A stretch of 64,000 bases of DNA, taken from positions 186,001-250,000 of the forward strand of contig NW_026518957.1 in NCBI RefSeq assembly GCF_947347685.1, in the 5' to 3' direction. The translations under genes and the position numbers were made by a program. Below the pieces are notes generated by a model, which saw only the letters and a program-made list of their open reading frames with translations, did no database searches and had not been told where the DNA came from. This DNA comes from Pleuronectes platessa. Lineage: Eukaryota; Chordata; Actinopteri; Pleuronectiformes; Pleuronectidae. Of this stretch, positions 1 to 10,909 are shown one piece after another (within the stretch, counting starts at the first letter, position 1; every line of letters starts with the position of its first letter).

Positions 1-49
1 AAAATATTATTAAATCAAGTTAATAAAAAAAACGTGTGCACACACCCTG
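1..49 (+). repeat. Partial class B linker at left window edge
   Basis: The window opens inside a class B linker (TATTATTAAATCAAGTTAA) that ends in the palindrome GTGTGCACAC. The AAGTTAA variant, where other copies have AAATTAA, is shared with the copy at about 33000. Confidence 0.9.
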
Positions 50-465
50 CTGCGCACATCTCCTGCGGCGCACATCTCCTGCTGCGCACATCTCCTGCGG
101 TGCACATCTCCTGCTGCGCACATCTCCTGCGGTGCACATCTCCTGCTGCGCACATCTCCTGCGTACAAATCTCCTGCGGTGCACATCTCCTGCTGCGCAC
201 ATCTCCTGCGGTGTACATCTCCTGCGGTGCACATCTCCTGCAGTGCACACATCCTGCGGCGCACATCTCCTGCGGCGCTAATCTCCTGCGTGCTAATCTC
301 CTGCGTGCACATCTCCTGCGGTGCACATCTCCTGCGGCGCACATCTCCTGCGGTGCACATCTCCTGCTGCGCACATCTCCTGTGGTGCACATTTCCTGTT
401 GCGCACATCTCCTGCGGTGCATATCTCTTGTGGCGCACATCCTGCGTTGCGAACCCTGCGTTGCA

Positions 466-527
466 CATAAATAAAACAGTTATTTACAAAAAAATTAAAA
501 AATCAAATCAAATTAATAAAAAAACTG
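466..527 (+). repeat. Linker class F (reference copy)
   Basis: 62 bp. It shares the TAAATAA-AACAG-TTATTTA hairpin of class E but has TTAAAAAATCAAATC downstream. It precedes HOR-II at 5686, 19635, 33464 and 37614. Distal derivatives carry AATTAAAATTAAATC. Confidence 0.9.
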
Positions 528-909
528 TGCGCACAAATCCTGCTGCGCATATCGCCTGCGGCGCACATCTCCTGCGGTGCACATCTCCGATGGCGCACAT
601 CTCCTGCGTGCACATCTCCTGCGGCGCACATCTCCTGCAGCGCACATCTCCTGCTGCGCACATCTCCTGCGGTGCACATCTCCTGCTGCGCAAATCTCCT
701 GCAGTGCACGTCTCCTGCGGTGCACATCTCCGATGGCGCACATCTCCTGAGTGCACATCTCCTGCGGCGCACATCTCCTGCAGCGCACATCTCCTAAGTG
801 CACATCTCCTGCGTACACATCTCTTGCGGTGCACATCTCCAGTGGCGCACATCTCCTGCTGCGGAAATCTCCTGCGGTGAACATCCTGCGTCGCACACCC
901 TGCGGTGCA

Positions 910-971
910 CATAAATGAAACATTTATTCACAAAAAATAATAATAATTAACTCAAATTCCTAAAAAAACTG
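910..971 (+). repeat. Linker class 1 (reference copy)
   Basis: This is the commonest class, 62 bp. It opens with the inverted repeat ATAAATG-AAA-CATTTAT, continues ATAATAATAATTAACTC, and is marked by AAATTCCTAAA before the closing CTG. Most copies then run into the palindrome TGTGCGCACA. The 19th base of the linker is T or C (TTATTTAC or TTATTCAC), which separates two sub-lineages. The TTATTCAC form sits at the junctions inside HOR-I. Confidence 0.93.
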
Positions 972-1657
972 TGCGCACACATCCTGTGGCGCACATCTCC
1001 TGCGGCACTCATCTCCTGCGGCGCATATCTCCTGTGTACACATCTCCTGCTGTGCACATCTCCTGCTGCGCACATCTCCTGCGGTGGACATCTCCTGCGG
1101 CGCACATCTCCTGCTATGCACATCTCCTGCTGCGCATATCGCCTGCGGCGCACATCTCCTGCGGTGCACATCTCCGATGGCGCACATCTCCTGCGTGCAC
1201 ATCTCCTGCGGCGCACATCTCCTGCAGCGCACATCTCCTAAGTGCACATCTCCTGCGTGCACATCTCTTGCGGTGCACATCTCCAGTGGCGCACATCTCC
1301 TGCTGCGGAAATCTCCTGCGGTGAACATCCTGCGTCGCACACCCTGCGGTGCACATAAATGAAACATTTATTCACAAAAAATAATAATAATTAACTCAAA
1401 TTCCTAAAAAACTGTGCGCACACATCCTGCAGCGCACATCTCCTGCTATGTACATCTCCTGCGGCGCACATCTCCTGCGTGCACATCTCCTGCTATGTAC
1501 ATCTCCTGCTGCGCATATCGCCTGCGGCGCACATCTCCTGCTATGTACATCTCCTGCGGCGCACATCTCCTGCAGCGCACGTCTCCTGCGGTGCACATCT
1601 CCTAATGCGCACATCTCCGGCAGTGCACATCTCTTACGGCGCACACCCTGCGGTGCA

Positions 1658-1716
1658 CATAAATGAAACATTTATTTACAAAAAAATATTATTAAATCAA
1701 ATTAATAAAAAAAACG
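1658..1716 (+). repeat. Linker class B (reference copy)
   Basis: 59 bp. It has the same opening hairpin, then TATTATTAAATCAAATTAA, and closes in AAAACGTGTG instead of AAACTGTG. Where the following bases are CACAC the junction is the perfect palindrome GTGTGCACAC. Where they are CGCAAAC only the inner TGCGCA remains palindromic. It occurs in both HOR families. Confidence 0.92.
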
Positions 1717-2084
1717 TGTGCGCAAACCCTGCTGCGCACATCTCCTGAGGCGCACATCTCCTGCTGCGCACATATCCTGCGTTGCACATCTCCTGCGTGC
1801 ACATCTCCTGCGGCGCACATCTCCTGCGGTGCACATCTCCGGTGGCGCATATCGCCTGCGGCGCACATCTCCTGCTATGTACATCTCCTGCGGCGCACAT
1901 CTCCTGCGTGCACATCTCCTGCTATGTACATCTCCTGCAGCGCACATTTCCTGTGCACATCTCCTGCAGTGCATATCTCAAGTGGTGCACATCTCCTGCT
2001 GCGCACATCTCCTGCGGCGCATATCTCCTGCGTACACATCTCCTGCGGTGCACATCTCCTGCTGCGCACATCTCCTGCGTTGTA

Positions 2085-2147
2085 CATAAATGAAACATTT
2101 ATTTACAAAAAAATTATAATAATGAACTCAAATTAATAAAAAAACTG
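2085..2147 (+). repeat. Linker class C (reference copy)
   Basis: 63 bp, marked by TTATAATAATGAACTC after the hairpin. It is the first linker of HOR-II. Distal-domain derivatives read TTATAATAATTAACTC after ACAAATAA or TTAAAAAGAAAA. Confidence 0.9.
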
Positions 2148-2340
2148 TGCGCACACATCCTGCGGCGCACATCTCCTGCGTGCCAATCTCCTGCTGCGCA
2201 CATCTCCTGCGGTGCACATCTCCTGCGGCGCACATCTCCTGCGGTGCACTTCTCCTGCGGCGCACATCTCCTGCTGCACACATCTCCTGCGGTGCACATC
2301 TCTTGCGGCGCACATCCTGCGGCGCACACCCTGCGTTGCA

Positions 2341-2402
2341 CATAAATGAAACATTTATTTACAAAAAAATCAAAAAATCAAATCAAATTAATAAAAAAAC
2401 TG
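2341..2402 (+). repeat. Linker class D (reference copy)
   Basis: 62 bp, marked by TCAAAAAATCAAATC and closing in ACTGCGGCACAC, so it lacks the TGTGCGCACA palindrome. A TCGAAAAATC point variant at 7461, 8937 and 21410 is a lineage tag linking those copies. Confidence 0.9.
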
Positions 2403-2582
2403 CGGCACACATCTCCTGCTGCGCATATCGCCTGCGGCGCACATCTCCTGCTATGTACATCTCCTGCGGCTCACATCTCCTGCATGCACATCTCCTGTGG
2501 CGCACATATCCTGCGATGCACATCTCCAGTGGCGCACATCTCCGGCGGTGCACATCTCTTGCGGCGCGCACCCTGCGGTGCA

Positions 2583-2645
2583 CATAAATGAAACATTTAT
2601 TTACAAAAAAATAATAATAATTAACTCAAATTAATAAAAAAACTG
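2583..2645 (+). repeat. Linker class 2 (reference copy)
   Basis: 63 bp. It is like class 1 but has AAATTAATAAA where class 1 has AAATTCCTAAA. It marks HOR-II and usually follows class D. In the distal domain a derivative reads CATTTACTTAC in the hairpin arm (47397, 48297, 57038, 59409). Confidence 0.9.
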
Positions 2646-2821
2646 TGCGCACAAATCCTGCAGCGCACATCTCCTGCGTGCTAATCTCCTGCGTGCACAT
2701 CTCCTGCGGTGCACATCTCCTGCTGCGCACATCTCCTGTGGTGCACATCTCCTGTTGCGCACATCTCCTGCGGTGCATATCTCTTGCGGCGCACATCCTG
2801 CGTTGCGAACTATGTGTTGCA

Positions 2822-2883
2822 CATAAATAAAACAGTTATTTACAAAAAAAGAAAAAAATCAAATCAAATTAATAAAGAAACTG
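2822..2883 (+). repeat. Linker class E (reference copy)
   Basis: 62 bp. Its stem-loop is rewritten: TAAATAA-AACAG-TTATTTA, a 7-bp stem with a 5-nt loop. It then reads GAAAAAAATCAAATC and closes in CTGCGG. The block before it usually ends in the private unit TTGCGAACTATG. Confidence 0.9.
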
Positions 2884-4148
2884 CGGCACACATCTCCTGC
2901 TGCGCATATCGCCTGCGGCGCACATCTCCTGCTATGTACGTCTCCTGCGGCTCACATCTCCTGCATGCACATCTCCTGCAGCGCACATCTCCTGCAGTGA
3001 ATATCCCAAGTGGTGCACATCTCCTGCTGCGCACGTCTCCTGCGGCACACATCTCCTGCTGCGCACATCTCCTGCGGTGCACATCTCCTAATGCGCACAT
3101 CTCCGGCGGTGCACATCTCTTGCGGCGCACACCCTGCGGTGTACATAAATGAAACATTTATTTACAAAAAAATATTATTAAATCAAATTAATAAAAAAAA
3201 CGTGTGCAAACACCCTGCTGCGCACATCTCCTGCGGCGCACATCTCCTGTGGCGCACATCTCTTGCGGCGCACATCTCTTGCGGTGCACATCTTCTGCTG
3301 CGCACATCTCCTGCGGTGCACATCTCCTGCTGCGCACATCTCCTGCGTGTACATCTCTTGCGCCGCACATCTCCTGCGGCGCACATCTCTTGCTGCGCAC
3401 ATCTCCTGCGGTGCACATCTCTTGCGGCGCACATCCTGCGGCGCACACCCTGCGTTGCACATAAATGAAACATTTATTTACAAAAAAATCAAAAAATCAA
3501 ATCAAATTAATAAAAAAACTGCGGCACACATCTCCTGCTGCGCAAATCTCCTGCGGCGCACATCTCCTGCTATGTACATCTCCAGTGGCGCACATCTCCG
3601 GCGGTGCACATCTCTTGCGGCGCGCACCCTGCGGTGCACATAAATGAAACATTTATTTACAAAAAAATAATAATAATTAACTCAAATTAATAAAAAAACT
3701 GTGCGCACAAATCCTGCAGCGCACATCTCCTGTGGTGCACATCTCCTGTTGCGCACATCTCCTGCGGTGCACATCTCCTGCTATGTACATCTCCTGCTGC
3801 GCATATCGCCTGCGGCGCACATCTCCTGCGGTGCACATCTCCGATGGCGCACATCTCCTGCGGCGCACATCTCCTGCAGCGCACATCTCCTGCTGCTCAC
3901 ATCTCCTGCGGTGCACATCTCCTGCTGCGCAAATCTCCTGCAGTGCACGTCTCCTGCGGTGCACATCTCCGATGGCGCACATCTCCTGAGTGCACATCTC
4001 CTGCGGCGCACATCTCCTGCAGCGCACATCTCCTAAGTGCACATCTCCTGCGTACACATCTCTTGCGGTGCACATCTCCAGTGGCGCACATCTCCTGCTG
4101 CGGAAATCTCCTGCGGTGAACATCCTGCGTCGCACACCCTGCGGTGCA

Positions 4149-5685
4149 CATAAATGAAACATTTATTCACAAAAAATAATAATAATTAACTCAAATTCCT
4201 AAAAAAACTGTGCGCACACATCCTGTGGCGCACATCTCCTGCGGCACTCATCTCCTGCGGCGCATATCTCCTGTGTACACATCTCCTGCTGTGCACATCT
4301 CCTGCGGTGGACATCTCCTGCGGCGCACATCTCCTGCTATGCACATCTCCTGCTGCGCATATCGCCTGCGGCGCACATCTCCTGCGGTGCACATCTCCGA
4401 TGGCGCACATCTCCTGCGTGCACATCTCCTGCGGCGCACATCTCCTGCAGCGCACATCTCCTAAGTGCACATCTCCTGCGTGCACATCTCTTGCGGTGCA
4501 CATCTCCAGTGGCGCACATCTCCTGCTGCGGAAATCTCCTGCGGTGAACATCCTGCGTCGCACACCCTGCGGTGCACATAAATGAAACATTTATTCACAA
4601 AAAATAATAATAATTAACTCAAATTCCTAAAAAACTGTGCGCACACATCCTGCAGCGCACATCTCCTGCTATGTACATCTCCTGCGGCGCACATCTCCTG
4701 CGTGCACATCTCCTGCGTGCACATCTCCTGCTATGTACATCTCCTGCTGCGCATATCGCCTGCGGCGCACATCTCCTGCTATGTACATCTCCTGCGGCGC
4801 ACATCTCCTGCAGCGCACGTCTCCTGCGGTGCACATCTCCTAATGCGCACATCTCCGGCAGTGCACATCTCTTACGGCGCACACCCTGCGGTGCACATAA
4901 ATGAAACATTTATTTACAAAAAAATATTATTAAATCAAATTAATAAAAAAAACGTGTGCGCAAACCCTGCTGCGCACATCTCCTGAGGCGCACATCTCCT
5001 GCTGCGCACATATCCTGCGTTGCACATCTCCTGCGTGCACATCTCCTGCGGCGCACATCTCCTGCGGTGCACATCTCCGGTGGCGCATATCGCCTGCGGC
5101 GCACATCTCCTGCTATGTACATCTCCTGCGGCGCACATCTCCTGCGTGCACATCTCCTGCTATGTACATCTCCTGCGGCGCACATCTCCTGCGTGCACAT
5201 CTCCTGTGTTGCAAATCTCCAGTGGCGCACATCTCCTGCTGCGCAAATCTCCTGCGGTGTACATCCTGCGTCGCACACCCTGCGGTGCAAATAAATTAAA
5301 CATTTATTTACAAAAAATAATAATAATTAACTCAAATTCCTAAAAAAACTGTGCGCACACATCCTGCATTGCACATCTCCTGCTTGCACATCTCTTGCGG
5401 CGCACATCTCCTGCTATGTATATCTCCTGCGGCGCACATCTCCTGCTATGTACATCTCCTGCTGCGCATATCGCCTGCGGCGCACATCTCCTGCGGTGCA
5501 CATCTCCGATGGCGCACATCTCCTGCGTGCACATCTCCTGCGGCGCACATCTCCTGCAGCGCACATCTCCTAAGTGCACATCTCCTGCGTGCACATCTCT
5601 TGCGGTGCACATCTCCAGTGGCGCAGATCTCCTGCTGCGGAAATCTCCTGCGGTGAACATCCTGCGTCGCACACCCTGCGGTGCA
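4149..5685 (+). repeat. HOR-I copy (1-1-B-G)
   Basis: Linkers start at 4149, 4577 (class 1), 4896 (B) and 5288 (G). The B-G part recurs at a constant offset of 36557 bp in 41453-42242, and at shorter range at 9960-10749. Confidence 0.9.
5288..5351 (+). repeat. Linker class G (reference copy)
   Basis: 64 bp. The hairpin register has slid to AAATAAAT-TAAAC-ATTTATTT (8-bp stem, 5-nt loop), because the preceding GCACATAAATG has become GCAAATAAATT. The remainder equals class 1. It closes HOR-I. Confidence 0.9.
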
Positions 5686-7561
5686 CATAAATAAAACAGT
5701 TATTTACAAAAAAATTAAAAAATCAAATCAAATTAATAAAAAAACTGCGGCACACATCTCCTGATGCGCATATTGCCTGCGGCGCACATCTCCTGCTATG
5801 TACATCTCCTGCGGCTCACATCTCCTGCATGCACATCTCCTGCGGCGCACATCTCCTGCGATGCACATCTCCAGTGGCGCACATCTCCTGCTGCGCATAT
5901 CGCCTGCGGCGCATATCTCCTGCTATGTACATGTCCTGCAGCGCACATTTCCTGTGCACATCTCCTGCAGTGCATATCTCAAGTGGTGCACATCTCCTGC
6001 TGCGCACATCTCCTGCGGCGCATATCTCCTGCGTACACATCTCCTGCGGTGCACATCTCCTGCTGCGCACATCTCCTGCGTTGTACATAAATGAAACATT
6101 TATTTACAAAAAAATTATAATAATGAACTCAAATTAATAAAAAAACTGTGCGCACACATCCTGCGGCGCACATCTCCTGCGTGCCAATCTCCTGCTGCGC
6201 ACATCTCCTGCGGTGCACATCTCCTGCGGCGCACATCTCCTGCGGTGCACTTCTCCTGCGGCGCACATCTCCTGCTGCACACATCTCCTGCGGTGCACAT
6301 CTCTTGCGGCGCACATCCTGCGGCGCACACCCTGCGTTGCACATAAATGAAACATTTATTTACAAAAAAATCAAAAAATCAAATCAAATTAATAAAAAAA
6401 CTGCGGCACACATCTCCTGCTGCGCATATCGCCTGCGGCGCACATCTCCTGCTATGTACATCTCCTGCGGCTCACATCTCCTGCATGCACATCTCCTGTG
6501 GCGCACATATCCTGCGATGCACATCTCCAGTGGCGCACATCTCCGGCGGTGCACATCTCTTGCGGCGCGCACCCTGCGGTGCACATAAATGAAACATTTA
6601 TTTACAAAAAAATAATAATAATTAACTCAAATTAATAAAAAAACTGTGCGCACAAATCCTGCAGCGCACATCTCCTGCGTGCTAATCTCCTGCGTGCACA
6701 TCTCCTGCGGTGCACATCTCCTGCTGCGCACATCTCCTGTGGTGCACATCTCCTGTTGCGCACATCTCCTAAGGTGCATATCTCTTGCGGCGCACATCCT
6801 GCGTTGCGAACTATGTGTTGCACATAAATAAAACAGTTATTTACAAAAAAAGAAAAAAATCAAATCAAATTAATAAAGAAACTGCGGCACACATCTCCTG
6901 CTGCGCATATCGCCTGCGGCGCACATCTCCTGCTATGTACGTCTCCTGCGGCTCACATCTCCTGCATGCACATCTCCTGCAGCGCACATCTCCTGCAGTG
7001 AATATCCCAAGTGGTGCACATCTCCTGCTGCGCACGTCTCCTGCGGCACACATCTCCTGCTGCGCACATCTCCTGCGGTGCACATCTCCTAATGCGCACA
7101 TCTCCGGCGGTGCACATCTCTTGCGGCGCACACCCTGCGGTGTACATAAATGAAACATTTATTTACAAAAAAATATTATTAAATCAAATTAATAAAAAAA
7201 ACGTGTGCACACACCCTGCTGCGCACATCTCCTGCGGCGCACATCTCCTGTGGCGCACATCTCTTGCGGCGCACATCTCTTGCGGTGCACATCTTCTGCT
7301 GCGCACATCTCCTGCGGTGCACATCTCCTGCTGCGCACATCTCCTGCGTGCACATCTCTTGCGCCGCACATCTCCTGCGGCGCACATCTCTTGCTGCGCA
7401 CATCTCCTGCGGTGCACATCTCTTGCGGCGCACATCCTGCGGCGCACACCCTGCGTTGCACATAAATGAAACATTTATTTACAAAAAAATCGAAAAATCA
7501 AATCAAATTAATAAAAAAACTGCGGCACACATCTCCTGCTGCGCACATCTCCTGCGTTGTA
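5686..7561 (+). repeat. Super-repeat start: F plus truncated HOR-II
   Basis: Linkers start at 5686 F, 6086 C, 6342 D, 6584 2, 6823 E, 7145 B and 7461 D. The HOR-II copy is cut about 80 bp after the last D and jumps straight to another C linker at 7562. Segment 6086-7561 is repeated as 7562-9037 with a period of 1476 bp. Segment 5686-7500 matches 19635-21450 at offset 13949. Confidence 0.9.
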
Positions 7562-9640
7562 CATAAATGAAACATTTATTTACAAAAAAATTATAATAAT
7601 GAACTCAAATTAATAAAAAAACTGTGCGCACACATCCTGCGGCGCACATCTCCTGCGTGCCAATCTCCTGCTGCGCACATCTCCTGCGGTGCACATCTCC
7701 TGCGGCGCACATCTCCTGCGGTGCACTTCTCCTGCGGCGCACATCTCCTGCTGCACACATCTCCTGCGGTGCACATCTCTTGCGGCGCACATCCTGCGGC
7801 GCACACCCTGCGTTGCACATAAATGAAACATTTATTTACAAAAAAATCAAAAAATCAAATCAAATTAATAAAAAAACTGCGGCACACATCTCCTGCTGCG
7901 CATATCGCCTGCGGCGCACATCTCCTGCTATGTACATCTCCTGCGGCTCACATCTCCTGCATGCACATCTCCTGTGGCGCACATATCCTGCGATGCACAT
8001 CTCCAGTGGCGCACATCTCCGGCGGTGCACATCTCTTGCGGCGCGCACCCTGCGGTGCACATAAATGAAACATTTATTTACAAAAAAATAATAATAATTA
8101 ACTCAAATTAATAAAAAAACTGTGCGCACAAATCCTGCAGCGCACATCTCCTGCGTGCTAATCTCCTGCGTGCACATCTCCTGCGGTGCACATCTCCTGC
8201 TGCGCACATCTCCTGTGGTGCACATCTCCTGTTGCGCACATCTCCTAAGGTGCATATCTCTTGCGGCGCACATCCTGCGTTGCGAACTATGTGTTGCACA
8301 TAAATAAAACAGTTATTTACAAAAAAAGAAAAAAATCAAATCAAATTAATAAAGAAACTGCGGCACACATCTCCTGCTGCGCATATCGCCTGCGGCGCAC
8401 ATCTCCTGCTATGTACGTCTCCTGCGGCTCACATCTCCTGCATGCACATCTCCTGCAGCGCACATCTCCTGCAGTGAATATCCCAAGTGGTGCACATCTC
8501 CTGCTGCGCACGTCTCCTGCGGCACACATCTCCTGCTGCGCACATCTCCTGCGGTGCACATCTCCTAATGCGCACATCTCCGGCGGTGCACATCTCTTGC
8601 GGCGCACACCCTGCGGTGTACATAAATGAAACATTTATTTACAAAAAAATATTATTAAATCAAATTAATAAAAAAAACGTGTGCACACACCCTGCTGCGC
8701 ACATCTCCTGCGGCGCACATCTCCTGTGGCGCACATCTCTTGCGGCGCACATCTCTTGCGGTGCACATCTTCTGCTGCGCACATCTCCTGCGGTGCACAT
8801 CTCCTGCTGCGCACATCTCCTGCGTGCACATCTCTTGCGCCGCACATCTCCTGCGGCGCACATCTCTTGCTGCGCACATCTCCTGCGGTGCACATCTCTT
8901 GCGGCGCACATCCTGCGGCGCACACCCTGCGTTGCACATAAATGAAACATTTATTTACAAAAAAATCGAAAAATCAAATCAAATTAATAAAAAAACTGCG
9001 GCACACATCTCCTGCTGCGCAAATCTCCTGCGGCGCACATCTCCTGCTATGTACATCTCCAGTGGCGCACATCTCCGGCGGTACACATCTCTTGCGGCGC
9101 GCACCCTGCGGTGCACATAAATGAAACATTTATTTACAAAAAAATAATAATAATTAACTCAAATTAATAAAAAAACTGTGCGCACAAATCCTGCAGCGCA
9201 CATCTCCTGTGGTGCACATCTCCTGTTGCGCACATCTCCTGCGGTGCACATCTCCTGCTATTTACATCTCCTGCTGCGCATATCGCCTGCGGCGCACATC
9301 TCCTGCGGTGCACATCTCCGATGGCGCACATCTCCTGCGTGCACATCTCCTGCGGCGCACATCTCCTGCAGCGCACATCTCCTGCTGCGCACATCTCCTG
9401 CGGTGCACATCTCCTGCTGCGCAAATCTCCTGCAGTGCACGTCTCCTGCGGTGCACATCTCCGATGGCGCACATCTCCTGAGTGCACATCTCCTGCGGCG
9501 CACATCTCCTGCAGCGCACATCTCCTAAGTGCACATCTCCTGCGTACACATCTCTTGCGGTGCACATCTCCAGTGGCGCACATCTCCTGCTGCGGAAATC
9601 TCCTGCGGTGAACATCCTGCGTCGCACACCCTGCGGTGCA
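7562..9640 (+). repeat. HOR-II full copy
   Basis: Linkers start at 7562 C, 7818 D, 8060 2, 8299 E, 8621 B, 8937 D (TCGAAAAATC variant) and 9116 2. It matches 20035-22113 at offset 12473 throughout. Confidence 0.92.
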
Positions 9641-10909
9641 CATAAATGAAACATTTATTCACAAAAAATAATAATAATTAACTAAAATTCCTAAAAAACT
9701 GTGCGCACACATCCTGCAGCGCACATCTCCTGCTATGTACATCTCCTGCGGCGCACATCTCCTGCGTGCACATCTCCTGCGTGCACATCTCCTGCTATGT
9801 ACATCTCCTGCTGCGCATATCGCCTGCGGCGCACATCTCCTGCTATGTACATCTCCTGCGGCGCACATCTCCTGCAGCGCACGTCTCCTGCGGTGCACAT
9901 CTCCTAATGCGCACATCTCCGGCAGTGCACATCTCTTACGGCGCACACCCTGCGGTGCACATAAATGAAACATTTATTTACAAAAAAATATTATTAAATC
10001 AAATTAATAAAAAAAACGTGTGCGCAAACCCTGCTGCGCACATCTCCTGAGGCGCACATCTCCTGCTGCGCACATATCCTGCGTTGCACATCTCCTGCGT
10101 GCACATCTCCTGCGGCGCACATCTCCTGCGGTGCACATCTCCGGTGGCGCATATCGCCTGCGGCGCACATCTCCTGCTATGTACATCTCCTGCGGCGCAC
10201 ATCTCCTGCGTGCACATCTCCTGCTATGTACATCTCCTGCGGCGCACATCTCCTGCGTGCACATCTCCTGTGTTGCAAATCTCCAGTGGCGCACATCTCC
10301 TGCTGCGCAAATCTCCTGCGGTGTACATCCTGCGTCGCACACCCTGCGGTGCAAATAAATTAAACATTTATTTACAAAAAATAATAATAATTAACTCAAA
10401 TTCCTAAAAAAACTGTGCGCACACATCCTGCATTGCACATCTCCTGCTTGCACATCTCTTGCGGCGCACATCTCCTGCTATGTATATCTCCTGCGGCGCA
10501 CATCTCCTGCTATGTACATCTCCTGCTGCGCATATCGCCTGCGGCGCACATCTCCTGCGGTGCACATCTCCGATGGCGCACATCTCCTGCGTGCACATCT
10601 CCTGCGGCGCACATCTCCTGCAGCGCACATCTCCTAAGTGCACATCTCCTGCGTGCACATCTCTTGCGGTGCACATCTCCAGTGGCGCAGATCTCCTGCT
10701 GCGGAAATCTCCTGCGGTGAACATCCTGCGTCGCACACCCTGCGGTGCACATAAATGAAACATTTATTTACAAAAAATAATAATAATTAACTCAAATTCC
10801 TAAAAAAACTGTGCGCACACATCCTGTGGTGCACATCTCCTGTTGCGCACATCTCCTGCGGTGCATATCTCTTGCGGCGCACATCCTGCGTTGCGAACTA
10901 TGCGTTGCA
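9641..10909 (+). repeat. HOR-I copy lacking one class 1 cassette (1-B-G-1)
   Basis: Linkers start at 9641 1, 9960 B, 10352 G and 10750 1. The equivalent second super-repeat copy has an extra 444-bp class 1 cassette (22114-22557) before B. It lacks the 398-bp interval between the G and class 1 linkers found here. Confidence 0.88.

Larger units (their letters stand above)
50..2084 (+). repeat. Left array segment, linkers F-1-1-B
   Basis: Linkers start at 466 (F), 910 (1), 1354 (1) and 1658 (B). The block 50-465 is about 26 monomers and is nearly the same as 33048-33463. The block after 466 resembles those after 3639, 9116 and 21589 (TCTCCGATGGCG and CTCCTGAGTGCAC markers). The run 1-1-B is a HOR-I copy without its G linker; it runs straight into HOR-II. 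Confidence 0.88.
2085..4148 (+). repeat. HOR-II copy 1 (C-D-2-E-B-D-2)
   Basis: Linkers start at 2085 C, 2341 D, 2583 2, 2822 E, 3144 B, 3460 D and 3639 2. Segment 2085 to about 3500 corresponds to 6086 onward at a constant offset of 4001 bp. Further copies lie at 7562, 20035, 33956 and 38106. Confidence 0.9.

Noticed and set aside
50..465. NRF1 binding array (TGCGCA half-sites)
   Set aside because: Half-sites are abundant, but the paired GCGC.TGCGC arrangement of a full NRF1 site is not formed by the monomer spacing.
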